A stretch of DNA of 64,000 nucleotides, from positions 558,001-622,000 of the forward strand of contig JAAALK010000085.1 in assembly GCA_019279435.1 (NCBI GenBank), given 5' to 3'. The translations under genes were made by a program, and so were the position numbers. Source of the stretch: Zizania palustris (Eukaryota > Streptophyta > Magnoliopsida > Poales > Poaceae). Shown here piece after piece: positions 30,226 through 42,330 of the stretch. Under the pieces are notes generated by a model. The model saw only the letters and a list, made by a program, of their open reading frames with translations. It was not told the DNA's origin and made no database searches. Numbering within the stretch: position 1 is the first letter of the stretch; every line of letters begins with the position of its first letter.

Positions 30226-32020
30226 TATTCCTTTTTCTTCTTAATTTAGTGCCAGTAGTTATTTGCTTGTCAACCTTTCTCGATGACAAAATTTGGTTAA
30301 AGCCCAAGCCCGATAAGGATTTGGCGTGGCCAATAGAAGTCAAAGAAGTTCGATCAAAGGTTGGTCAAATAAGCTTGTCCATTATACATGACCAGCTATG
30401 GAGGAGCCGATAGAGATAAAGAGATAGAGATAAAGGCTAGAATCAGTTATGATCGTATTGGACAGCAAGTCTTCAAACTATAAATATGTGCATCTCTAAG
30501 TAGATTAGAAGACACACAACTACAACCACAAAACTACTCTCAGCTCCTCACCACCCTTGTTCATTTGAGGTTAATCTCGGTGGGACTAGACACCTGAAGT
30601 CGGGCTGGATCGCTTCGATCTCCAGCAAAGGGGTAAGTCCTACCACCCTGACAATTGTATCGATTCGAGCGGTGTCATTAAAGGCTACAACACTTCGATC
30701 TCTTGGAGTACACTGGTTCAGTCAGTATAATCATTGTTTTATCTTAATGTATCAGCTATGTCGTCTAAGGCTGCATTGTTATGATCTCTTAAATTGATTT
30801 AGATTAGATATAATATTTTGAGGCATGATCGGTTAGGTCTGACATCTTGATCTACTATATCTGATTTATTATTATGCATTGTTCATCTGAATAAAGTATG
30901 CCTGAGGTGTTGAAACACTATGAATTATTCGTGATTTAGCAACTGTCTAGGTTAAGTTCGATCTTGTTGTTATGATAATTTAATAGTCTAGAAGCATTAT
31001 CTGGTATACTAGATTTATGTTTTATGGGAGTATAAGCCGGTGGATTTTCTTTAATTCCATTTCAAATCTCAGCAGCATCGGGGGTTGTCAACCGACCCAA
31101 GCATACATCACATCGCTTGCCTAATCATCAACCTGATCGGTGTGGGTACTTCGTATCGGTTGATTCCCTGATCGGCTTGATGGCCAAGCTCTTGTCTCGT
31201 GACACCCAATGGTTTATATGCATCACGTGCTATGGATTCTTTCAATCGATATGTGTAACCTGATGCGTATCGTGGCCATAGGCTCAATACCAGGTGGGCG
31301 TTGCTACTAACATTTTTTATACCTTATCAGTTGCAGGGTCAAACTGATTGGCACGCTCAGAACCCCAACATTTTAGTACTTGCACTAGAGTTAAGAAGAT
31401 CTCCAAAGCCACGCGTGTGACCAAAAAATATACAACAACCTTATGCTAACTAACCAATCCAAGCCTAGGCCAAAATTGGAGCATCTGAATAAAGTGTGCC
31501 CAAGGTGTTGAAATACTATGAGTTATTAGTGATTTAGGAACTCTCTTGGTTATGTCCGATCTTGTTGTTATGATGATTTGATAGTATATAAGCACTCTCT
31601 AGTATACTAGATTTAGATTCTATCAGAGGACAAGTCGTTAGGTTATCATTAATTCATGTCACATCTCATCATCATCGATGATCGGCAATTGGCTCGAATA
31701 TATAGTGCATCGCTTGCCCAATCAGTGCGGGTAATGCGTATCGGCTCATTCCCTGATCGGCCTGATGGTTTACATGCATCACGTGCTACGGATTATGTCA
31801 ATCGATACGTGTAACCTGATGCATATCGTGGCCATATGCTCGATAGCCGATGGGCGTTACTACTAACGTTTTTTTATACCTTATTAGTTGCAAGGTCAAA
31901 CTGATTGGTATGCTTAGAACCCTAAGATTTTAGGACTTGCTCTATAGTTAAGCAGATCTCCCAAGCCACTCGTGTGACCGAGTATGACAACGACATGTTT
32001 TTGGCCCAACGCGCTTTTTG
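30226..32020 (+). repeat. Gypsy 0 LTR/leader with internal duplication
   Basis: A TATA-like CTATAAATATG at 30480-30490 with a leader downstream. The segment ends before TTTTTGGCACGCTTGGTGGGA at 32020-32040, which resembles the primer-binding-site region of RIRE2-like elements. The 5' border is not resolved. Two long tandem copies fill its second half. Confidence 0.5.
30884..31994. repeat. tandem duplication in Gypsy 0 LTR/leader
   Basis: Copy 1 is 30884-31439 and copy 2 is 31482-31994, a period of about 598 bases. Both start CATCTGAATAAAGT and end near GATCTCC-AAGCCAC. Copy 2 lacks about 40 bases present in copy 1 around 31120-31200. Confidence 0.85.
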
Positions 32021-32046
32021 GCACGCTTGGTGGGACCATCTTTGGA

Positions 32047-34668
32047 TGACTCAACTATGGCGGGCGAACTCAACAACAGTAACATCATCCCGATCACCTT
32101 AGAGTCATTGACTGATGAGCAAAGAGCAGAGGTATGAAGGTAGTACATGGACGATTACCCGTAGTTGTGCCTCGAGTCATCAAATTCTATAGTCAACCCT
32201 AATCGAGGGAGCCGGCCAATAGGCTAAAAGCCCACGGGTCAGTTTTCAAGAAGCTATCAACAACGCGCTCCACCATGCCCTGCTCAATCAGTCTGAGATA
32301 TTGGTCAACACCCTGCACGGGTTGATCAAGAAGACTATTGATGGCATGATAACTCATGACCGGGCGCAACGTCTGGTGTATTTTCTTGTCAACTATGTGT
32401 GTTTAGTGCAGAATCAACAGCACACTCATCGACACCACTGCCACCAGAGCCGATGACACCAGAACTACCGAACACCTTGTCTATCTCAAAAGAAGAACGA
32501 TGGCCTAGCCACCGATTCCTTCGCCTCAGGGGATAGGGAGAAAGGACCCATCACAGAATGCGTGTGGCCTCGAGAGGGGCATGCTGGTTCCTTAGCGCAC
32601 GACCGCTCCATAGGGGCAACGGGGCAGGGAAGTGCTTCGAACAACGTATGGCGTTGCAAGGAACGTGCTGCCCGATCTCGTGCAGCTAAGGGGGGCACAT
32701 GATAGTATCCCTACAGGGTACCACCAGACCGTGTATTATGGGGCACAACCCTATGCCAACGAAGAGTAATACAGATATAGTGCAGTTCAGCTAGACCATT
32801 ACCCATAGGCCCCAATGTCCGACCAGTACCCTATGCCAAGCAAGCAGGAGAAGGATTGAGTGAATCAGGTCACCGAAGTCATTCGGAACCGATTTGGTCA
32901 TAAACCCAATGATTAGACATACATGTATTGATGGCCCTACCTAGAGTGGTTTGATAGAGTGCCACTGCCGAACCGATACAAAGCATCCAACTTTAGAAAA
33001 TTTTCAGGGCAAGACTCGGTCTCCACAATCAAGAACATCAGAAGCTGCCTCGGCCAATTCGAAGAGGCATTGGACAATGAGGCACTGAAGGTTCGATTCT
33101 TATTTCTTTCACTGTCGGTATCAGCTTTCGCATGGTTCTCATCACTACCAGCGAATTCTATCAAAGGATGTGAAGATTTGGTGAAGAAGTTCCACAAATA
33201 TTTCTTCGCGAGCATACATGAGAAGGATGAGTTAATATAGAATTACGTTCAGAGGTTCCGAGACATGGATAGCAGATGCTACAGTTTGAGTCTTAGTGAT
33301 ACCCAACTGGAAGATCTAGCTTTCTAGGGACTCTGAACCCAATAAAAGAGAGATTCTCATCGCATGTGTTAGAGACCCTCTTGAACCTGGTACAAAGGGT
33401 GTCGACACATGAGAGCCGATTCCAAGAAGCGAGAAGGGAGAAGTATCAAAAGAAGATCACATACGCCTAGGTATAATCTTCAGATTCCGACGAAGATAAG
33501 GAGACTGATGCAGAAGTCGGGCTAGCTAAATTATCCAGAAATAAGAGGTTGGTCGCATGTCCCTGGGTGAAGACATCTGGCAAAGAGGAGAAATACAAGT
33601 TTGGTATCAATAAAGCCAACATGATATTAAACTTGCTTCTCAAGGATAAACAAATTCAGTTGTCGCCTAACCATGTGATACCACCCGTTGATGAGGTGAA
33701 GAATAGTAAATAGTACAAGTGGCACAACTCTCCGTCGCACCACACCAATGAATGGAAGATATTCAGGCAATAGATTCAATCGGCCATAGAACAAGGCTGA
33801 ATCATGTTTGATGATGGAAAAAAGCCCATGAACATCGATGGACACCCTTTCCCGGTCAATAAGGTGCATGTGCACCATCCCAATGATCGGAAAGGATTGA
33901 GTCACTTCATCAAATCTAATTAACATGTATAAAAGACAAATAAGGGAATAGGTAGATTATCGAGATAACCAAAACCACATGTGGTTTAACCCCCACTAGA
34001 ATTGTGAATTTTTTAGGTCTTACTGAATAAAAGAATGTGCCTGCTATCCATGGACAACTATCCTAAATGTAGTGATAATAGAGGCAGCAGTGAGAGTGAT
34101 CGAAGATCCCGCAGCGATAGGACAAGATCATATGATCGGGTGACAAGGTCAAGCATCCATCAGAGGCTGTCACTGTGGAGACCACTAGTACATGAAAGGC
34201 TTGGTTCCATCAATGCCAAAAGGGATGGCCAATCGGTCAGTGACGAGACAACAAAAATAAATCTGTAATGGTGCCCAAGCAGGATTTTTACGAATAACCA
34301 AAACATAAGGGTACAACGATTGTGGCAGAAAGAGCTGAAGGTACCAAATCGTGGTGACACGATTGATCAGTCCAAGGAAGTCAAGAAGAAATGGTGAGTT
34401 AAAGGAAAGGCCAGTCATGATGACAAGAAAGATGCAGGGGTGAACATGGTATTCTTCCTCCCTACAGAATGTCAAGCTGCCCTTGATAGCTACGTCAAAC
34501 AGGCCGAGGCAATGGCCCAGCTGGTACTAACGCCCCTGTTGGGAAACGGGGAAGCTACGCTAGTTAGTAAATTCAAAAATTTCACCCCAAACCCTGGGAA
34601 CCATGCATGTGAGGGATCAAGAATCGTTACTTTCTAAAGTGAGATGAGCTAGGTGCAACAGAAGAAGA
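32047..34668 (+). pseudogene. Gypsy 0 gag with start of protease region
   Basis: The ATG at 32057 opens MAGELNNSN and TLESLTDEQRAEV before a stop. After a degenerate Pro/Gln-rich stretch the capsid domain is clear at 32959-33480: LPNRYKASNFRKFSGQ, FEEALDNEALKVRFLFLSLS, AFAWFSSLPANSIKG, then VQRFRDMDSRCYSLSL (after TAG at 33238-33240). This is the retrotransposon gag domain. A zinc-binding-like segment KWHNSPSHHTNEWKIF lies near 33715-33765, with its first Cys changed. MVFFLPTECQAALDSYVKQA near 34446 is the linker that precedes protease. The copy is cut at 34669 by an LTR. Several stops; not functional. Confidence 0.75.
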
Positions 34669-35316
34669 TGTTGGGGAAGCACATCCTCGCTTATCCTCGT
34701 CTCGCTATGACTATTCCCCGGTGATCCACTCGGTGAAGACGGTGGTGTCCTCATGAAGTAGCCGACGAGCACCGCTATTAGAGCAGTGCCTCCACGGTAT
34801 CTACATGTACATGGATGAGATTATATCACTCCGGCGTACTAGCACCGTTGGTCAAATCCGTGAGAAATCCCAATCTCAACTCTTGATGTCCAAGACTTCT
34901 TCCTCCTCCTTTCTTTATATAGAGGTGAGACCCCTGGCCCCAATCCAATTGAGGCCCTATAGATCCAACCTGTTTCGCCCACCTCAGGACATCCGATCAA
35001 GGCTCTCGGTCCACAATTTCAGGAAGTATCGGAACATCTGATACCCTATCGGAACTTCTGATCAGTGCAATTCCAAATAAGCACTTCTGGTTAGAACTCT
35101 TTGTATCTAAATTAGATATTATCAGAACATCTAATTTCAAATCGGAACTTCCAATTTGATCTCTCTGTTTCACAAATAATAAATTATCAGAACTTCCGAT
35201 ACCATATCAGAACTTCCGATTTGAGCTCTCTGCTTCCAATTTAAAATAATTGGAACTTCTAATTCCAAATTGGAACCTCCGATCCAACAGGAATTTTCTT
35301 GGGCACAATTCCTTCA
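34669..35316 (-). repeat. LTR of minus-strand element (ATCGGAAGTTCCGAT family)
   Basis: In + reading it starts TGTTGGGGAAGC and ends AATTCCTTCA, the inverse of the ends of the LTR at 13059-13991. TTTATATAG at 34913-34921 is its TATA box inverted. Four doublets of the TCGGAACTTCCGAT motif lie between 35025 and 35285. It is about 285 bases shorter than its relative. Confidence 0.75.
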
Positions 35317-35361
35317 ATCTCCCACTTGCACACGAACCAATTATTTGTAGGTTCATAGACT
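35317..35361 (-). other. polypurine tract and internal stub of the preceding element
   Basis: Minus-strand GCAAGTGGGAGAT (35317-35329) precedes the LTR start. About 30 bases of internal sequence (matching 13015-13045) remain before Gypsy 1 begins. Confidence 0.65.
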
Positions 35362-36733
35362 TGTTGATACCAAAAAATGGCATTAATGTTCAAGATTGTC
35401 AAAATATTGATTTGGGTAATTTGGGCCATAAATATACAAGTCCTGGTACAGGCCGAAGGCCCATCAAACATGGGGCCTCAGATGCCTTTCAGTGGCCTAC
35501 TTGCTTTGGCCCAAAGGCCCTTCGGAGGCCTGCCTCGTCGAAGCTTCGGCCCGAGGAGCAAGCTTTGGTGGGCCTGCGAAGGCCCACTCGGGGCAGGCTC
35601 CAGATAAGGAGTTTGATACTAATTCTGGTTGTTTTTATCCCTAAACCTGATTAAGTTGAATCTTATCAGATTAGTATTAGAGATAAGAAGACTAGACCCT
35701 ATAAATATAGGGGTGAGGCTGGTTCATTAGACCCCCAACAAAATTCAACCACAAAGCCCTAGCTTTGAACCGTACTTTATTTTTATTTACCTTTCTGCAT
35801 AACCTTCGTGGGTTTTCCTGAAGCTCTCTGTCGGCCACTTCGAATGGTGGTAAGCCTTGTTACTTCGCTTGTAAAGTACCTATTAATCTATGTAACAGAT
35901 TGCTTTTGCCTTGTTGGCTCACCTTTGAACCATTCGTTAATTTACGTAACAGATTGCTACCTTCGTTTCTCTACTGCAAAACTTAGTAAATTCGATTTAC
36001 AGGCCAAATTGGCACTTGATCTCTATCTTGTTGCAGGTTTTTATGCTCGGAGACCCTTCGCAGAAGGTGTCCGGAGCCAGGAAACTAGTTTCGGAGGCTG
36101 CCAGAACAACCTTCGGTGAAACCCTGCTTTGACTACCCGTGCCGGACCCGTCACGCTGTTGTCGGTCTGGTCAAGCCCGCATGCCAGAGTGCTCCGCATT
36201 AGGCTTCGTTGTATCAGTACTCCGTATTAAGCTTCTTATGACTACACTCCGCACTAGATGAAGTCACGCCAGTGCGTTGCGTTGGATTTCCTGTCATGTC
36301 AGAGACTTCACGTCGAACCATGTTGTTGGAGGTGATTTCGCATCAGAGATCTGTTCGGAGTCTACCTTCGGCTAGACCGATCCGAATGCCGAAGGCTATC
36401 TTCAGCGAACCCTTCGCACTAGATGCCGAAGGCTATCTTTGGTGCACCATTCACACCAGATGTCGAAGGCCCCCATCGGTGAACCCTTCGCACGGTAAAC
36501 TCTATACCAATCAGGCTCTGTTCGCCTAATTGGATTATTTTATCTATATATTTCAGCTAATTGGATTATTTCTATGTGATCTGATTACCTAGCAACTCCA
36601 CCCCCTTGCCACTCTTAAGGGTAGTCGGAACACGACATTAGTATTGTGTTACGCTTAGGCTTGTTCCTAAGTATCCGCACACTTTTGGATCGTCGAACTG
36701 ACCCAAGTGTAGGGACACGTTTCTGTGTCAACA
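35362..36733 (+). repeat. Gypsy 1 5' LTR
   Basis: Starts TGTTGATACC-AAAAATGGCATTAATG and ends TGTGTCAACA. The TATA box CCCTATAAATATAGGGG at 35698-35714 sits in an inverted repeat. U3 is full of GCCGAAGGCC/GCCCTTCGG words (35445-35600) and R/U5 of CTTCGG words (36350-36500). Compared with the 3' LTR it has small indels and many substitutions. Confidence 0.9.
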
Positions 36734-36738
36734 CACTT

Positions 36739-36757
36739 TTGGCCACTCCGTTGGGGA
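36739..36757 (+). other. Gypsy 1 primer-binding site
   Basis: TTGGCCACTCCGTTGGGGA lies six bases after the LTR end. Gypsy 3 has TTGGCGACTCCGCTGGGGA at the same place, so this copy has mutated positions. The priming tRNA was not identified. Confidence 0.7.
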
Positions 36758-36770
36758 AGGCTACGCTAAC

Positions 36771-38490
36771 ATGACAAGTACCTCTACATCGGCCATGGGT
36801 ACGTATACGATGACTACTACGTCTATGATGCCGTTGGATCCAATGGGGGCGCAGAGATCGACAACCGCAACATCATGATGCCTAACCTCGAATATATCCC
36901 TGAAGAAGACCGGGCAGAGATCGAGGCAAAGATGAAAGCGCTACAAGACGTCATGCTTGGGAGCTACATAAAGACACGCGTGGGCTTCATCAAGCGTGAT
37001 GTCAATGTCCCCGACCTCGCTCGGACCCAGGTAACCCCAGTATCGCCTCCTTTATCTTCTTTAGAGATCGAGCAAAAAATAGCCACATCAGTAGATCAAG
37101 CTGTATAGCCTCGTTGGCCAACCTTTTAGATTCGGTAGTTAGCTCTCAGGTAGAGGCGACACTTAGAAGGTTCGGCTTTACTGAGACCATTCCTCCAACT
37201 CCAATCACTAGTATACCCTCAGTAAATCGTATCTATAGCATAACCAATGGTAGTACTGGCAAAACCATCATGTCTATGGCCTCGACATATACAGCCGAGA
37301 CAAGCCATTACCAAGCTTACCCTGTTTATTGCACGCCACCTACGCATGCGCCAGTTTTTGCCGCATTTCCCACGTTGCATGCTCCCACACAGACACATAG
37401 GCCCGAACACGTCACAAATGTCAAGCTAGCGCATGAGGAAGACCCCTGCGGCCGGCAAGCCGACATATCGCCACGTGTTGCGCCCTCGCATGAGAGACAC
37501 CTGCAAGTAGGAGGCCAAGACAACATTGAGGAGCGGATCCACATGCTGTTTAGGGAGTGCACTGGCTTCCCGCCTAGGGGTTGGGATAGGGTTTATCGGA
37601 AGTCGTCCCCGACAATTTAGACACTATATCATACCCTCGTGGCTATAGAGTCCCTGAATTCACCAAGTTCGATGGTGAGGGTAACGAAACCACACTAGAG
37701 CATGTAAGCCAGCTCTTAGCACAGTGTGGAGAAGCTAGTGGTTCGGACGCTTTAAAACATAGACTATTTTCTCTCTCATTATCCGGCACCGCTTTCACTT
37801 TGTTTTCGGCGCTCCCGTCAAACTCTGTCAAAACGTGGGCCGAATTGGAACAAAAGTTCTATGACTATTAAATACGGGCGAAACAGAACTCAGGCTTTCA
37901 AACTTGGCATCGGTCAAACAGAAATCTAGCGAGAGTGTCTCCGAGTACATCAAGCATTTTAGAGATCCCAGAAAACCAATGTTTTAGTCTAAATATTTTA
38001 GAGAGGGATTTGGCAGGTCTAGCTTTCAACGGGTTGTGTTCTGAGATCAAAGAGAGGCTAGACAACCAAAACTTTTTTGAAGTCAGCCAAGTCTTACAGC
38101 AGGCTCTGGTCCAAGAAGGCCAAGCTAAAGATAAAAAATTTATTAAAACATTCAACAAGCCTAGGGCTGAAGTCCACGTCATAGAACACTCCGACGAGGA
38201 AGAGTCAGAGGAAGAAGAGGATTCAGCTGACATGTATGCGGCCTAATGGGATTGGAATGCTAAGATCAAACCCATCACTTGTTCTGAGTTATGACCGTCT
38301 CCCACTAAGAGTCGGCCTAGCGAAGTTAAATACTGGTTTGATATAACTAAGTGTGATAAAATATTTGATTTTCTCTTGAAGAACCAACTTCTCAGGTTGC
38401 CTAAGGGACAAATCATTCCAACCACTGATGAGCTAAAGAAACGCCCCTACTGTAAGTGGCATGATTAACATTATCATTATACTAACGACT
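36771..38490 (+). pseudogene. Gypsy 1 gag
   Basis: Start MTSTSTSAMGTYTMTTTSMM, frameshifted near 36845. It continues MMPNLEYIPEEDRAEIEAKM, VGFIKRDVNVPDLARTQVTP and SPPLSSLEIEQKIATSVDQA, then a stop at 37106-37108. A Pro/His-rich middle follows (37250-37500). The capsid domain at 37660-38240 reads LAQCGEASGSDALKHRLFSL, SLSGTAFTLFSALPSNSVKT (stop after FYDY), LNILERDLAGLAFNGL and VSQVLQQALVQEGQAKD, then an acidic stretch HSDEEESEEEEDSAD. A zinc-binding-like YCKWHD-HYHYTNDC (C-X2-H...H-X4-C) lies at 38448-38492. At least one frameshift separates the middle from the capsid. Confidence 0.85.
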
Positions 38491-38492
38491 GT

Positions 38493-39702
38493 AATGTTTT
38501 TCGTCAGTAGGTTCAATCGGCCATAGAAGGATGATTGAAAATAGACCCCAGTCCAAAGATGAAGCTGGACAAAGACCCCTTTCCCATGAACACTATCGAC
38601 CTCGAAGAGAAGAGAGTACTAATTCGGCCAGAACCCTGAAGTAGGAGTGTGTAAAAAGAACATCGGTACATCTCCTTCGGCTAGGGCTCACAAGAAACCA
38701 AAGGTAACATATCAGATGCTGTTGAACAAACACCAGAAGAAAGGCAAGGAAACAGGTCCCTGACCAAAAATATTAAGACAGCCGAAGGGTGAGTTCAGAC
38801 CCCAGAGGCCAAACCCTTCGAACAGTGAGTTCGGACCCTAGATGTCGAACCCTTCGCACGGTGGATTCGGAGCACAATGGTCGGACCCTTCGCAACTTGA
38901 GTTTGGACCCCTATGGTTGAATCCTCTACACAGCGAGTTCAGGTCCCATTGGCCGAACCAAACTCTGCTCTGGGAGGACCCCTCGATGGGAGGCTTCAAT
39001 CCACAATGGCCGAACATACCTTCAGCTTGGCAAGACTCCTCGTTGATATGTTCTGAGATACCTTCGACGTGGCCAGACCCCCCTTCGGGTAATGGGTTCG
39101 GTTCATAGTGGGCGAAGCCGCTGTAGCCACCAATGCCTCTGCCATACAATTGGGAAGGATCCCTGTGGGCTCTGAACTAGGCCTCACCCCCGGAGTACAC
39201 TTCGTAGCATAACATTGCCCCCTGTTTTCCTTCAGAGTATTATGATTGGCAGGAACAAACAGACATGGCAAAGGGAGCGGTCTTCCACAGGTTGTCTATA
39301 ATACTTCCGAATCGACTCGCACAAGACGGAGCCAAGGGAGATGGGCGCTAAGAGGAAAAGGAGAGGGTGTCCAAAGCCATCACAGTCAAGGTAGGGTCTT
39401 AGGAAGTCCCAATCCCGAAGGCCCCCTCGCTGAAGCCCAGCGGAGGTAAGTGCCCTAGCTCAGCCGAAGCCATTACCGAATCTCGGTCTGATCGACCTAG
39501 TGAGGCCGGTCCGACCAATAGGGTCCGTAGAGAGCCCCTCACCATGCATAAAAAATATAAGGCCGGCCCAGGCAATACCCCTTTGGCCAGAAATCGTAGA
39601 AACATATTAGTAGCACTTGGTACCAGACCACAACCATCTTGGGCACCTCCCGGCATGACCAAATCATAGAAGAGGCGTCTGCAATGCCTATAGACATAGG
39701 AG
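38493..39702 (+). other. Gypsy 1 gag-protease linker rich in TTCGG motifs
   Basis: A degraded linker with repeated words such as GAGTTCGGACCC and AACCCTTCGCA between 38780 and 39110. The equivalent linker in Gypsy 2 is at 56740-57640. Open frames on both strands have Pro/Ser/Gly composition only. Confidence 0.6.
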
Positions 39703-40408
39703 ATGCGCGAGAAGAAGGCTGAGGATGAACGAGATGCCATCTTTGAAGAAATCCGCCCTTGGTCGGCTACAAAACAGGTATGGAAGCCCAAGCCAATTGA
39801 GATGAACAACTCAGCTCCTGTTCCGAGCGACGACGACAACTACATGCTCGACAACGACTACACGCCTATCTCGGAGGGTCCCGCACCCCAGGCGATGGAC
39901 ATCAACATCGTCATGCTTCCCGCTGAGTTCGCTCTACCACAAGATGAGGCCAAGGTCACCCAGTTGAACCTTGGCCCACGAGATGCTATTTTCGAGAAGC
40001 CCGAGGATACGGATTGCCACCTAAAGCCTCTCTACGTCAAGGGGCACATTGACGGGAAGCCAATCTCCAGGATGCTTGTCGACGGTGGCGCCACTGTCAA
40101 CTTAATGCCTTACTCTATTTTGAAAAAGCTTGCAGGGCGAGGAAGACATAAAGAAAACCAACCTAATGCTCAATGGCTTCAACGACGAGATTTCTGAAGA
40201 AAAAGGCATACTCTCCTTAGAGTTGACGGTGGGTAGCAAGACGTTGCCAACAACATTCTTCATCATTGACGTACAAGGTAACTACAATGTGCTGCTTGGG
40301 CATGATTGGATTCATGCGAATTGTTATGTTCCTTCTACTTCGCACCAACGTCTAATACAATGGGATGGCGATGATGTAGAAGTCGTACCAGCGGACACTT
40401 CGGCCTAG
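39703..40408 (+). pseudogene. Gypsy 1 protease region
   Basis: Linker peptide PVPSDDDNYMLDNDYTPISE and MDINIVMLPAEFALPQDEAK, then the retropepsin site RMLVDGGATVNLMPYSILKK at about 40069-40128 (Asp-Gly-Gly-Ala). A frameshift follows near 40140, after which ELTVGSKTLPTTFFIIDVQG and VLLGHDWIHAN are in the next frame. The family enzyme cuts the Gag-Pol precursor. Stop at 40408 (GCCTAG). Confidence 0.8.
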
Positions 40409-40572
40409 GTAGCATTGGCCGATGTATCCATCGACGCCATCCATGACAAAGTAGTGTGTCTATCAGGTAGAGACCTCTCGGATTATGACTTCATTAGCAT
40501 CTCCGGGGGACGTTTTGTACCTGTGTCTATAAAGCTGGATGGTGTAGCACTACTATCTATAAATTAGTAGTC

Positions 40573-42330
40573 ATGTCTAGTAAAAATAATCTTGATTGGC
40601 TGAAGTCTCGCGTAGAGAAATATCGGTATTCCAAAGACGGTATTGCCGAAGCCATTGAAGACTTTAGCAAAGTAGAAAAGTTAGGACAAGGTTTTGCGTT
40701 GGCTGATCCTTTAGAAGAGGTCGACATAGGCAATGGTAACATTACAAGGCTAACTTTTGTAAACCAAAATTTACAGGCTGATGAAAAGACTGAAGTAATA
40801 AAGTTGCTTCAGTCGTATGTTGATTGTTTTGCATGGGAGTTTAGCGAAATGCTCGGACTAAGCCGCGAGCTCATGGAGCATCGGCTACCTATTAAACTTG
40901 GGTTTAGGCCTTATAAACAACCCCCTCATCGCTTGAATTCGGTTGTATATGACTGAGTTAATGAGGAGGTAGAACGATTACTCAAGGCTGAATTTATTAG
41001 GCCCTCCAGGTATGCTGAATGGGTTGCTAACATTGTGCCTATAAAGAAGAAGGGGAGCGACAAAATACGAGTTTGTATTTATTTTAGGAATCTGAACAAG
41101 GCCACTCCAAAGGATGAATATCCCATGCCAATAGCCGACATGTTGATCATCGGTGCTTCAGGACACAAGGTACTAAGTTTTCTTGATGGCAATGTTGGTT
41201 ATAATCAATTTTTTTGTCTGATGAGGACATCTACAAGATAGCCTTTCGATTCCCTAGTATTGTTGGCTTGTTTGAGTGGGTCGTTATGACTTTTGGTTTA
41301 AAGAATGCTGGCGCTACATATCAACGTGCTATAAATTTGATCTTTCATGACTTGCTAGGAGTTATGCTAGAAGTCTACATAGACGACGCTGTAGTCAAAT
41401 CGGACGCCATGGGAATCCATTTAGCCAATTTGAGAGTCGCTTTTGATAGAATGCGTTAATATGGCTTAAAATGAACTCGCTCAAATGCGCTTTTGGCATA
41501 TCGATAGGCAAGTTCTTAGGATTCATGATTCATGAAAGAGGTATTGAAATTGATCCTAGGAGGCTTGAAAGGATTAGAAACTTTGCAGTGCTGACATGCA
41601 AAAGAGATGTACAAAAATTGTTAGGCATGATGAACTATTTGTGTCGCTTTATATCTAACTTGTCTGGCAAGATTGATGCTTTTGTCCTCATTCTCTGGCT
41701 AAAGAACGAGGCCGAGTTCGCTTGGGGGGCAAGTCAGCAAAGTGCCTTAGAGAAAATTAAAGAGTGCTTGTCATCACCGCCGGGGGTAAGAGCACCAAAA
41801 GTCGGAATTCCATTTCAGCTATATATTGCTACATAAGATAGCATGATAGGAGCCATGCTAACCCAGGAATTGGAGGGGAGAGAGTACATCATCACATTCT
41901 TAAGCCGCCGCTTGCTGGACGCCGAGACAAGGTACGTGTTTGTAGAGCGTTTATGTTTATCACTCTATTATGCATGTACCAAACTACGTCACTATCTTCT
42001 CCCTAGAACATGTCTTGTTGCTTGTCAAACTGATGTCGTAAAGTACATGTTGCAAAAGGCGATTGTAAGTGGTATACTCAGAAAGTGGGCTTACGCTTTG
42101 ATTGAATACGACTTGTCTTATGAACCTCTAAGAGCTATGAAAGGCCAAATTGTCACTAATTTTATAGTTGATCACTACGTAAATGTCAACTGGGGTAATG
42201 ATATTTCTCTAATTGAAGTACTGCCATGGAGACTTTATTTGATGATTCGTCTTGCAAAAATGGCCAAGGTGTCGGGGTGGTTCTCGTGTCACCTAGCGGC
42301 ATGCGCTTTGAAACCTCGGCCCGTTTAGAA
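40573..42330 (+). pseudogene. Gypsy 1 reverse transcriptase and RNase H
   Basis: Fragments: DWLKSRVEKYRYSKDGIAEA through HRLPIKLGFRPYKQPPHRLN and VVYD, stop TGA 40954-40956, then FIRPSRYAEWVANIVPIKKK, DKIRVCIYFRNLNKATPKDE, KVLSFLDGNVGYNQ (catalytic Asp in LDG). After a frameshift near 41215 come FEWVVMTFGLKNAGATYQRA and EVYIDDAVVKSDA (the YIDD active site). A stop (TAA near 41457) precedes the thumb and connection (CAFGISIGKFLGFMIHERGI, LLGMMNYLCRFISNLSG). RNase H-like blocks are SMIGAMLTQELEGREYI and SSCKNGQGVGVVLVSPSG, the latter in another frame. Catalytic RT residues are kept but the gene has at least four breaks. Confidence 0.88.

Noticed and set aside
38838..39271. Gly/Ser-rich proteins on the minus strand
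   Set aside because: Complement of the TTCGG-motif linker of Gypsy 1; no independent support.
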